From Halomonas sp. BDJS001 (GTDB lineage: Bacteria > Pseudomonadota > Gammaproteobacteria > Pseudomonadales > Halomonadaceae): a stretch of 64,000 nt of DNA. Each line of letters begins with the position of its first letter. Position 1 is the stretch's first letter. Shown here piece by piece: positions 1-7,281 of this stretch. The DNA lies in NCBI RefSeq assembly GCF_026104355.1, contig NZ_CP110535.1, positions 4,898,001 to 4,962,000 of the forward strand, given 5' to 3'. The notes beneath the pieces were generated by a model, which did not search any database, had not been told where the DNA came from, and saw nothing but the letters and a program-made list of their open reading frames with translations. Both the position numbers and the translations under genes were made by a program.

Positions 1-1
1 T

Positions 2-352
2 CTGGAGGAGTTGGGCGTGATCGAAGGCTACCAAGCCACGCTGAACCGGCAAAAGCTTGGCGGTAATGTGCTGGCATTTGTACAGATCACCTGCACCCAG
101 CACAGCGAAGCGGCCACCGCGGAGTTCGAGCGCATTATCCAGGCCAGCTCCCGGGTACTCAGTTGCCATAACACCACCGGCGAAGCGGACTTCCTGCTAC
201 AGGTTATCGCCCGCGACCTCGATGATTACAGCCACTTCGTAGAGCAGGTGCTACGCCAACTGCCTGGGGTATCGAGCATCCGTTCCAATATTTCCCTGCG
301 AGAAATGAAGGCGACAAGCCACTTGCCGGTTAGAGAGTTGCTGGGGCTGTAA
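2..352 (+). CDS. Lrp/AsnC-family transcriptional regulator, C-terminal part
   Basis: The reading frame is open at the left edge, so the start and most of the DNA-binding helix-turn-helix lie outside the window. About 116 residues remain. The first visible residues (LEELGVIEGYQA) are the end of the winged helix typical of Lrp/AsnC proteins, and the rest is the ligand-binding RAM domain, with the usual segment TTGEADFLLQV and the end VSSIRSNISL. Members of this family are octameric or dimeric regulators of amino-acid metabolism that respond to small ligands. The target cannot be told from this fragment. It converges with yicC, 70 bp away, and I see no clear terminator between them. Confidence 0.85.
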   Translation: MEELGVIEGYQATLNRQKLGGNVLAFVQITCTQHSEAATAEFERIIQASSRVLSCHNTTGEADFLLQVIARDLDDYSHFVEQVLRQLPGVSSIRSNISLREMKATSHLPVRELLGL

Positions 353-421
353 GGGAGCGGGTTGGGAAAGGGTGTTAACAAACTGCTCCGCATCCTGTTA
401 CAGCTACTTTGCTCAACTGTT

Positions 422-1300
422 TCACTCAATATTCTGAATCTGCTCCCGCATCTGCTCGATCAACACCTTCAGCTCAACCGCGCAGCGGGTCGTCTCAGCC
501 ACTACCGATTTTGACGAGAGCGTGTTGGCTTCGCGGTTAAGCTCCTGCATCAGGAAGTCCAGGCGGCGGCCTTTGGGGCCTTTCTGGGCGAGCTGGTGGC
601 TTACTTCTTCGATATGCGCGGTCAGGCGATCTAGTTCTTCGTCCACATCAGCTTTTTGCGCCACCAATACCAGTTCGGCCTCCAGGCGCTGGGGGTCGAG
701 TTCGGTCTTGGCGATTTCTAAACGCTCCAGCAGTTGGGCGCGTTGGCGCTCTAGAATCTGTGGCAATAAGCTACGCACGGTGGTCACTTGCTCGCTTACC
801 GCCGCCAGGCGGGTGGTGATCATCTCGGCGAGCTTTTCGCCTTCACGGGCACGGGCGTCGATCAGCTCATTCAGTGCTTGATCAAACAGCGCTTTGGCGG
901 CGGTCTTGATGGCGTCTTGGTCAAGGTGCTGGGTTTCCATCACGCCGGGCTGGTTGAGTAGCGCCAGCGTGGTGGGCGGCACGGCGCTGGGCACTTGCTG
1001 CTGAATGGCGGTTAGCGCATCCGCAATGGCGGCTAGGCGGACGCTGTTAACGGCGGGGGCTTGGGCGGTTTCGGCGCTCTCAAAGCGAACACTGCACTCG
1101 ACTTTGCCACGGGCTAAACGGGTGCGCAGCGCTTCACGCAGCACTGGCTCTAAGTCACGCAGGCTTTCGTGCAGGCGGAAGTGAGGCTCTAAATAGCGCT
1201 GATTCACTGAGCGAATTTCCACCTGCAGCGTGCCAAACGGGGCAGCCTGCTCGGTGCGGGCAAAGGCGGTCATGCTGTGTACGCGGCTGGAAGTGGCCAT
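422..1300 (-). CDS. yicC: YicC/YloC-family endoribonuclease
   Basis: A 292-residue protein, the usual length for the family. The N-terminal motif SMTAFAR and the C-terminal block RLDFLMQELNREANT with the end LIEQMREQIQNIE mark the YicC N domain and the DUF1732 domain. E. coli YicC is reported to be an endoribonuclease involved in small-RNA turnover; that role is carried over from the family. The start ATG follows an AGGATG ribosome site. In Pseudomonas, as I recall, yicC lies next to rph; here a LacI/ABC/kinase block of about 7.6 kb separates the two. The 105-bp gap upstream (1301-1405) probably holds its promoter. Confidence 0.92.
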   Translation of the reverse strand: MATSSRVHSMTAFARTEQAAPFGTLQVEIRSVNQRYLEPHFRLHESLRDLEPVLREALRTRLARGKVECSVRFESAETAQAPAVNSVRLAAIADALTAIQQQVPSAVPPTTLALLNQPGVMETQHLDQDAIKTAAKALFDQALNELIDARAREGEKLAEMITTRLAAVSEQVTTVRSLLPQILERQRAQLLERLEIAKTELDPQRLEAELVLVAQKADVDEELDRLTAHIEEVSHQLAQKGPKGRRLDFLMQELNREANTLSSKSVVAETTRCAVELKVLIEQMREQIQNIE

Positions 1301-1405
1301 GTTTCATCCTGGTAGTGAATAAAGGTGTATAAAGCATTGCCAACAGTCGAATCTAAATGGCTAGCCTATTCATTCGATTCAGTAAATGCTTTGCAAAAGA
1401 GCGCA

Positions 1406-2422
1406 TCAAACACCCATTATTTCTGGCTGAACCTCTATGAGCAGATGCGGATCCTGCGGTGGCGTATCAATCAGTTCGAAGACGCGGTCGATCATCTCGA
1501 TTACATTTTGCCGCACCATCATCAAGCGCGGATGAAAGGCAGCGGCCAGGGGATCCCAGTCAAAACAACCAAAAATAATGTCATCTAGATAATAGCCATT
1601 TAGCTGTAACCCGCGAACGATGCCTTCAAGAGAAATCGTCGAGTTGACGAACATAGCGCTGGGCGGGGTAGACCGCTTAAGCATATACCTTTCAAGTGCA
1701 GCCTGAGCCTTATCAGCAGCATAATCACAGGGGAGGATATTCTCTTCCGCCGTCGCCAATCCCACTTCCTTTCTCGCTTGCTTGAAGCCGGCTATACGCT
1801 CGCGGGTATTGTGATCTTCATCACGGCCGCCAATAAATAGCACAGGGTCGTCACTGCGCTTCTCTTCAGCCAGGCGGTTGAGGATGGCATGGGTGAGCTG
1901 CCGCGCGCCCTCACGGTTATTGGAAATCACCGACGGGGCCTTACTGCCAGGAAGGTCGAGATTAATGCTTTGCACGCTGCTCTCTGCACACATCTGCGCA
2001 ATCGTATCGGGATCCGTTGCGCCGGTGCATACCAGGCACTCGACACGGTAAGCAAGCATCATACGGGCAGCTTCACACTCTTGCTTGGGATCTCGATTCG
2101 TACACGAAACAATCGCAAACAGCCCCCGTCGACGTGCTTCTGATTCGAAGTGTTGGGCTATCGAACTGAAATAGCGGTTGTCGTACAGCGGCAGGATCAT
2201 GCCGATGATACCTGAGCGCTCGCGCCGCAAGGCACGGGCCTGCATGTTGGCCGAATAGCCTTCCGACTGGGCGAGCGACAGAATTTTACTGGCCAGTTTC
2301 TTGCTGATGCGACGGCGCTGCCAAGTGCCGTTGAGCACGGCACTGACGGTACTGGGCGATGTTTCTGCCAACCTCGCCAGGTCGTAAATAGTCAGCCGCT
2401 TGGATGAAGAGTCGCTAACCAC
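1406..2422 (-). CDS. LacI-family transcriptional repressor
   Basis: A 338-residue protein with a LacI-type helix-turn-helix at residues 9-60 (LTIYDLARLAETSPSTVS) and the hinge-helix region near SANMQARALRRERSG. A periplasmic-binding-protein-like sensor domain follows (IGMILPLYDNRYFSSIAQ). It starts at GTG, with AAGGAG seven bases upstream. It is divergent from the sugar ABC importer and kinase operon at 2753-8838, so it most likely represses that operon and itself, probably with a sugar or polyol as inducer. A 22-bp palindrome of LacI-operator form lies between them (2489-2510). The inducer is not known. Confidence 0.9.
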   Translation of the reverse strand: MVSDSSSKRLTIYDLARLAETSPSTVSAVLNGTWQRRRISKKLASKILSLAQSEGYSANMQARALRRERSGIIGMILPLYDNRYFSSIAQHFESEARRRGLFAIVSCTNRDPKQECEAARMMLAYRVECLVCTGATDPDTIAQMCAESSVQSINLDLPGSKAPSVISNNREGARQLTHAILNRLAEEKRSDDPVLFIGGRDEDHNTRERIAGFKQARKEVGLATAEENILPCDYAADKAQAALERYMLKRSTPPSAMFVNSTISLEGIVRGLQLNGYYLDDIIFGCFDWDPLAAAFHPRLMMVRQNVIEMIDRVFELIDTPPQDPHLLIEVQPEIMGV

Positions 2423-2488
2423 GTGGCAGCTCCTTGGGATTAGATAAAAGTAGCATTGACGTGATGCTGTAATAGATCAATCCTACGT

Positions 2489-2510
2489 TATGCACAACCG
2501 ATTGTGCATA
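2489..2510. promoter_or_regulatory. LacI-type operator candidate
   Basis: The arms TATGCACAA (2489-2497) and TTGTGCATA (2502-2510) flank CCGA. The whole is a 22-bp palindrome with one mismatch and a central CG, the form usual for LacI-family operators. It lies in the divergent region, 67 bp upstream of the LacI gene start and about 240 bp upstream of the binding-protein gene. It could serve autoregulation, or work with a second site nearer the transporter promoter. No convincing -35/-10 pair could be fixed for either gene. Confidence 0.6.
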
Positions 2511-2582
2511 CTTGATAAAATGACAATAACGATAGCGATGACGCATCGCTTAAGTACCACTCAACGTATCCAGCACTGTGTA

Positions 2583-2627
2583 AAGTTCCTATGCATTAAG
2601 TTCTTATGCATTAAATTCCTATGCATT
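2583..2627. repeat. Three tandem 15-bp repeats in the LacI/ABC divergent region
   Basis: Three adjacent units of 15 bp (2583-2597, 2598-2612, 2613-2627) read AAGTTCCTATGCATT with one change in each of units 2 and 3. Each contains the palindrome ATGCAT, and TATGCA is shared with the arms of the operator at 2489-2510. They sit 126-170 bp upstream of the binding-protein start. The whole divergent gap (2423-2752, 330 bp) holds no gene; besides this array and the operator I see no other clear structure in it. Confidence 0.7.
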
Positions 2628-2752
2628 GTGAGGCTCGGAAGCGTCTGCGCCATTTCATTTGACCATGACGCAACGTACAGCAGCACTATTAAAACGCTTC
2701 AATGCACGCTATTCCACTGACTGGGTCAGCCAACAGCAAGCAGGAAATCACA

Positions 2753-3736
2753 ATGAAATACAAAGCACTTCTTACCGCAGCTACGCTAACAGGCATTATC
2801 GGCAGCACTGGCGCAATGGCGCAGGAGTCTCCTACGATTGCCGTGGTCGCCAAAGTGGGTGGCATCCCCTGGTTCAATGCCATGGAAATGGGCATCGAAC
2901 AAATGGGTGAAGAGCTTGGAGTAGAAGCCTATATGGTGGGCCCCACCAGTGCTGACCCCGCCCTGCAGGTGCGTGCGATAGAGGATCTGATCAGCCGTGG
3001 CGTTGATGTCATTGGTGTCGTTCCAAACGATCGCGAGGTTCTTGAGCCGGTATTGGAGCGGGCACGTGATCAGGGAATTATCGTGCTGACACACGAAAGC
3101 CCTGAATCGGTCAACATCGACTACGACTTTGAAATGATTTCAGCGCAGCAGTTAGGTGAAGAGCACGCCAAGCTATTGGCTGACACCACCGGCTGCGAAG
3201 GCTCTTATGCCGTATACGTGGGCGGCCTCAGCGTGCCCGCTCATAACGCTTGGGCCGATGCTGCCGTGAACTGGCTCGATGATAACTGCTCGGGCTTGAC
3301 TCAAGCCGCTGATCGTTTCGGCGTTGCCGAAAGCGTCGATGACAGCCGCAACACCACCCTGGACTTGCTGCGGGCCCACGAAGACTTGGCCGGCATCATG
3401 TCGTTTGGTAGCCAGGGAACCATCGGCGCTGCTCGGGCTGTGAAAGAGCGTGGTATGGAAGGGGACGTAGCCGTTATGGGCCTGTTCTCTCCGGGCCAGG
3501 GGCGCCGTCTGGTGCACGAAGGTGTTATTACCGGTGGTTTCCAGTGGAGCCCTTTGGAGGCGGGCAAAGCGTTCGTTGCCCTGGGTGAGATGCTCTATAA
3601 CGGCGAAGAAATTAGTGATGGCGCTGACTTGCCGGTACTGGGTGAAATCACCCTGGATGGCAAAACGATCTTTGCCTCACAGCCACTCAAGCTGAGCAAA
3701 GATACCGTGGATGAGCTGGCAGAACTCGGCCTTTAA
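2753..3736 (+). CDS. Sugar ABC transporter periplasmic binding protein (RbsB type)
   Basis: A 327-residue protein. The start is set at the ATG that begins a signal peptide (MKYKALLTAATLTGIIG, cleavage near AMAQ); GGA lies eight bases upstream. An in-frame start 51 bp earlier has neither. The mature part is a Peripla_BP_4-type fold (IAVVAKVGGIPWFNAMEMG, then ADPALQVRAIEDLISRGVD), as in ribose, autoinducer-2, rhizopine and polyol binding proteins. It delivers ligand to the ATPase and two permeases downstream. The ligand is likely a pentose or pentitol, judging from the FGGY kinase in the same operon. A strong stem-loop follows the gene. Confidence 0.9.
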   Translation: MKYKALLTAATLTGIIGSTGAMAQESPTIAVVAKVGGIPWFNAMEMGIEQMGEELGVEAYMVGPTSADPALQVRAIEDLISRGVDVIGVVPNDREVLEPVLERARDQGIIVLTHESPESVNIDYDFEMISAQQLGEEHAKLLADTTGCEGSYAVYVGGLSVPAHNAWADAAVNWLDDNCSGLTQAADRFGVAESVDDSRNTTLDLLRAHEDLAGIMSFGSQGTIGAARAVKERGMEGDVAVMGLFSPGQGRRLVHEGVITGGFQWSPLEAGKAFVALGEMLYNGEEISDGADLPVLGEITLDGKTIFASQPLKLSKDTVDELAELGL

Positions 3737-3761
3737 AACCGCGCTTATTGATCGTGCAGAG

Positions 3762-3790
3762 ACTGCCGCGCTCCTGAGGAGTGCGGCAGT
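3762..3790 (+). other. Intercistronic stem-loop after the sugar-binding-protein gene
   Basis: The arms ACTGCCGCGCTCCT (3762-3775) and AGGAGTGCGGCAGT (3777-3790) pair with a single G-U. The innermost bases must open to give a small loop. No T-run follows, so it is not a classic terminator. Such hairpins between a binding-protein gene and its membrane and ATPase genes often protect the upstream mRNA and give more binding protein than transporter. Confidence 0.7.
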
Positions 3791-3812
3791 GATGTTAAGA
3801 AAGGAGCCTCCA

Positions 3813-5300
3813 ATGGGCGATATCGCAATTCGAGCGCGCCACGTCAGCAAAGTGTTCGGACAAAGCCGAGTCCTCGATAATGTCGAATTCGAACTTCGCC
3901 GGGGTGAGGTGCTTTGCCTAGCGGGTGAAAACGGCTGCGGCAAAAGCACCCTCATTAAAATTATCAACGGTGTTTACAAGCCTGAACCAGGCGTTGAGTT
4001 CACGTTTGGCGATGAAACCCTCTCTGCCATTAGCCCGAAAGAGGCACGCAGCCGGGGTATCCACGTTATCTGGCAAGACCTCGCGCTGTTCCCGCACCTG
4101 ACCGTCGCGGAAAATATCGTCTTTGATGACTACGTTGCCCAACCATGGCGGCCAATTTCCTATAAAGAGGCGCTGACGCAATCCCGCGAGATCATTCAGC
4201 AGTTTGACCTCGATCTGGATCCGATGGCCCGTGTTGAAGACCTTTCGATTGCTCATCGTCAACTCGTTGCCATTTGCCGCGTGCTGCGTGCAGGGGCCAG
4301 TATCATTTTTATGGATGAGCCCACCGCCTCGCTTACCTACAAAGAGGTGCAAACGCTGCTGGGCATTACCCGTTCACTGGCGGCGAAAGGCATTTCCATT
4401 GTCTTGGTCAGCCACCGGCTGGTGGAAGTGCTGGAGGTGTGCCAACGCGTCACCGTGCTCCGCAACGGGAAGTTGGTCGGCACCTATCCCACCGAGGGGA
4501 TGACCCAGGCACGACTTTCAACCCTGATGACCGGGCTGGAACTTGAGTTCACCCCTCGTGCTGAAACACACCAAGGCGCCCCGGTACTGGAGCTTAAAAA
4601 CTTAAGTCGTGAAGGGGAATTCGAAAATGTCTCTTTCACTCTGCATCGCGGTGAAATTCTTGGCCTGACGGGCTTGCTGGGCGCAGGGCGTACCGAAATA
4701 GCCCACACGATTTTTGGGATGACCCAGCCCACTTCAGGGCAGTTGCTAAAAGAGGGGCAGCCGCTGACGCTTCGCTCCAACCGCGATGCCGTGCGCCATC
4801 GCATTGCCTACCTCTCTGAAGACCGACTCAACCTTGGCCTGGTGCAAAACCAATCCATCAATATGAATACCGCAGTGACAGTACTACCAAAACTGGAAAA
4901 ACCGCGTTTCTTTCTCTCCCCTAAGCGCATCAAGGCGCTGACCGCCCACTGGATTGAGCAGCTTAAAACCAAGGTGAGTGACGCCGAGCTTGCGGTCTCC
5001 TCATTATCTGGCGGCAATCAACAACGCATTGCACTCGCCAAATGGCTAGCCACTGAACCCGACGTTCTCATTCTTGACTGCCCGACGATTGGCGTCGATG
5101 TAGGCGCTAAAGCCGGTATTTTTGACATCATCAGGAATCTTGCCGACCAGGGCATGGCCATCATTCTGATTTCGGATGAGGCAGGAGAAATCTGGATGAA
5201 CGCAGATCGCGCGCTCGTATTGCGCGAGGGGCGCATCTACTCCGAGGTGATACCTGTGGAGACCACGGAAGAGGCGCTGGAGGCGATCATCAATGCATAA
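3813..5300 (+). CDS. Sugar ABC transporter ATPase, two fused nucleotide-binding domains
   Basis: A 495-residue protein of the RbsA/XylG type. The start is the ATG with AAGGAG nine bases upstream; a frame extension of 34 codons has no such site. Domain 1 (about residues 1-235) has Walker A GENGCGKST and Walker B IIFMDEPTASL. Domain 2 (about 245-495) has the expected degenerate Walker A (GLLGAGRTE) and an intact signature SGGNQQRIALAKW. Its Walker B reads LILDCPTIGVDVGAK, with Cys where the catalytic Glu usually is. This suggests that only domain 1 hydrolyses ATP. It overlaps the next gene by 8 bp. Confidence 0.9.
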   Translation: MGDIAIRARHVSKVFGQSRVLDNVEFELRRGEVLCLAGENGCGKSTLIKIINGVYKPEPGVEFTFGDETLSAISPKEARSRGIHVIWQDLALFPHLTVAENIVFDDYVAQPWRPISYKEALTQSREIIQQFDLDLDPMARVEDLSIAHRQLVAICRVLRAGASIIFMDEPTASLTYKEVQTLLGITRSLAAKGISIVLVSHRLVEVLEVCQRVTVLRNGKLVGTYPTEGMTQARLSTLMTGLELEFTPRAETHQGAPVLELKNLSREGEFENVSFTLHRGEILGLTGLLGAGRTEIAHTIFGMTQPTSGQLLKEGQPLTLRSNRDAVRHRIAYLSEDRLNLGLVQNQSINMNTAVTVLPKLEKPRFFLSPKRIKALTAHWIEQLKTKVSDAELAVSSLSGGNQQRIALAKWLATEPDVLILDCPTIGVDVGAKAGIFDIIRNLADQGMAIILISDEAGEIWMNADRALVLREGRIYSEVIPVETTEEALEAIINA

Positions 5301-6291
5301 ACGACGGCTAAACAGAAGGATCGGCACTGAAGGTACTCTCTTTTGTATCCTCATGTTGCTGTGCGTGGTGTTGGCACTAGCGACCAACAGCTTTCTAACC
5401 TTACAAAACCTGTTCGACCTGCTTAACAATCAGTCGGTTAATATCATCTTTGCAGTGGGCCTGGTCGTTGTTTTGATCGCGGGTGGAATAGATATTTCCT
5501 TCGCAGTGGCGGCGTCCGTGGTGCAGTACGTGGTGCTGTCACTGCTGATGAATTACCTGGGTGGGGGCAACTGGTTGCTTGGCATCCTGCTTTCGATGCT
5601 GGTTGGCATGCTACTGGGGCTCTTCAATGCGCTGCTGATCCATCGCTTTCGAATCGTTTCGATCATCGTCACCATCGGCACATTTAACCTGTTTTTCGGC
5701 CTCTTGATGTACTTCACCAGGGGAGTCTCCATCTACGATATTCCCGATTGGCTCTACTACTCCGTTCCGCTGCTTGACCTACCCGCCGAACGCGGATCAG
5801 CCACGCTCTATTTACCCGCTGCCGTCATGGTGGTGATGGTCATACTCACTTGGTTCATTCTGGCCCGTACCGGTTTTGGTCGCGCGATCTACGGTTTCGG
5901 ATCAAGTCCCGAGTCAGCTCGCCGCTCTGGCGTTAGTGTCTGGAAGATCCATGCCTTTGCCTACGGCTGGCTGGGGCTATGCGCGGGGATGGCAGGCCTG
6001 ATGCAGGCACATATCGTACAAGAGGTCGTGCCCAACGCCTTGATAGGCCAGGAGTTGCCAATTCTGGCGGCTGTCGTGCTAGGCGGCGCCACCCTGGGAG
6101 GCGGGCGCGGCTCAGTACTCGGCGCCGTACTGGGCGTGCTGCTTCTCGCCGTCGTCCAAAACGGCCTGAATCTGCTGGGCGTCACTCCTTACGCCTTCCG
6201 CATGATTGTCGGGCTGATCATCTTGATTGCGATCACCACCAGCAACCTAGGCAACCTGTTGCCCCGCACCACCAAGGCGAGGAACGTATGA
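5293..6291 (+). CDS. Sugar ABC transporter permease 1 (BPD_transp_2)
   Basis: A 332-residue, highly hydrophobic protein with about 8-10 membrane segments. It has the RbsC-type motifs VVLIAGGIDISF near residue 60 and LPILAAVVLGGATLGGGRGS near residue 255. It forms the translocation pore together with the following permease. It overlaps the ATPase gene by 8 bp and the second permease by 4 bp (ATGA), so the operon is translationally coupled. Two different permeases rather than one homodimer are seen in the erythritol, AI-2 and rhamnose type importers of this class. Confidence 0.9.
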   Translation: MHKRRLNRRIGTEGTLFCILMLLCVVLALATNSFLTLQNLFDLLNNQSVNIIFAVGLVVVLIAGGIDISFAVAASVVQYVVLSLLMNYLGGGNWLLGILLSMLVGMLLGLFNALLIHRFRIVSIIVTIGTFNLFFGLLMYFTRGVSIYDIPDWLYYSVPLLDLPAERGSATLYLPAAVMVVMVILTWFILARTGFGRAIYGFGSSPESARRSGVSVWKIHAFAYGWLGLCAGMAGLMQAHIVQEVVPNALIGQELPILAAVVLGGATLGGGRGSVLGAVLGVLLLAVVQNGLNLLGVTPYAFRMIVGLIILIAITTSNLGNLLPRTTKARNV

Positions 6292-7268
6292 ATAAACAGC
6301 CCTCTACGACCGGACTCCGCCTGGGTGGCGATACCATTGAAGTGGCCGCCATGACGGCTCTGCTTATCGGCAGTATTGGCCTCTTCTCGCTACTGGCACC
6401 GGGCTTTCTGACCGCCACTAATTTTGGCTCGATGTCGATGCAGTTGCCGGAGTTGGGGTTACTCTCACTGGCGATGCTGCTGCCCATCATTTCCGGTGGC
6501 CTGAACCTCTCGGTTACCTTTACCGCCAATATCGCAGGGCTGATGACCGCCTGGCTGGTACAGGGGCTACTGGCCGGCATGGGCCTGCTAAGCGTTCCCA
6601 TGGCGATTATCGCCGGGCTTGCCGTTGGCGCTGCCGCAGGCTTTTTGATTGGCGTTATCGTTGCCTATGTGGGCGCCCACCCCATTTTAGTATCGCTGGG
6701 CGCGATGATTTTTCTCCAGGGGGCAGGTGAATTTTTAACCCGCGGTGGCGGTATTTCAGGCATGCCGGAGGTATTTCAAACCCTCGGTAGCGGCAGTGTT
6801 CTGGGCATCCCCATCCCCATGCTGATCTTTCTCGCGGCTGCTGCAGGGTTGATCTATATCATGCATTTCACCCGCACTGGCTTCTCGATTTATATGCTGG
6901 GCTCCAACCCCCGCGCGACGGAGTACTCGGGCATTAACGTCAAGCGCGTGCTAATCACCGTCTACACAATTTCCGGCATTTTGGCAGGGTTGGCGGGCAT
7001 GGTGATGCTCGCCCGCTTTAACTCGGTACGCGTAGGCCACGGCGAGAGCTACCTACTGATTACGGTTTTGGCCTGTTTTCTGGCCGGGGCAAACCCCTTT
7101 GGTGGCTTTGGCCGCGTACTGCCCCTGGTGTTGGGCTTGATGAGCCTGCAGGTCATCGCTTCCGGCATGAACCTGATGGGCGCCAGCCAGCATCTGGCCA
7201 CTGCGGTATGGGGGGCTTTTCTAATTATTGTAATGGCACTGCGTATGCCATTTATTAAACAGTCGTGA
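6288..7268 (+). CDS. Sugar ABC transporter permease 2 (BPD_transp_2)
   Basis: A 326-residue membrane protein starting at the ATG within the ATGA overlap with permease 1. An in-frame opening from 5979 has no start signal and reads through the preceding gene, so it is not used. The family motifs are present: LLPIISGGLNLSVTFTAN near residue 65 and CFLAGANPFGGFGRVLP near residue 270. It pairs with permease 1 to form the channel. The kinase gene follows after 13 bp, in the same operon. Confidence 0.88.
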   Translation: MNKQPSTTGLRLGGDTIEVAAMTALLIGSIGLFSLLAPGFLTATNFGSMSMQLPELGLLSLAMLLPIISGGLNLSVTFTANIAGLMTAWLVQGLLAGMGLLSVPMAIIAGLAVGAAAGFLIGVIVAYVGAHPILVSLGAMIFLQGAGEFLTRGGGISGMPEVFQTLGSGSVLGIPIPMLIFLAAAAGLIYIMHFTRTGFSIYMLGSNPRATEYSGINVKRVLITVYTISGILAGLAGMVMLARFNSVRVGHGESYLLITVLACFLAGANPFGGFGRVLPLVLGLMSLQVIASGMNLMGASQHLATAVWGAFLIIVMALRMPFIKQS

Positions 7269-7281
7269 GTAAGGTTTTCCC

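Noticed and set aside
2490..2720. Short plus-strand frame with a repeated FLCIK peptide
   Set aside because: The peptide repeat only reflects the three 15-bp DNA repeats in the regulatory region; there is no ribosome site.
5979..6287. N-terminal extension of the second sugar permease
   Set aside because: The frame stays open for 103 codons upstream, but it is inside the first permease gene and is not hydrophobic; the ATGA start at 6288 is normal for coupled genes.
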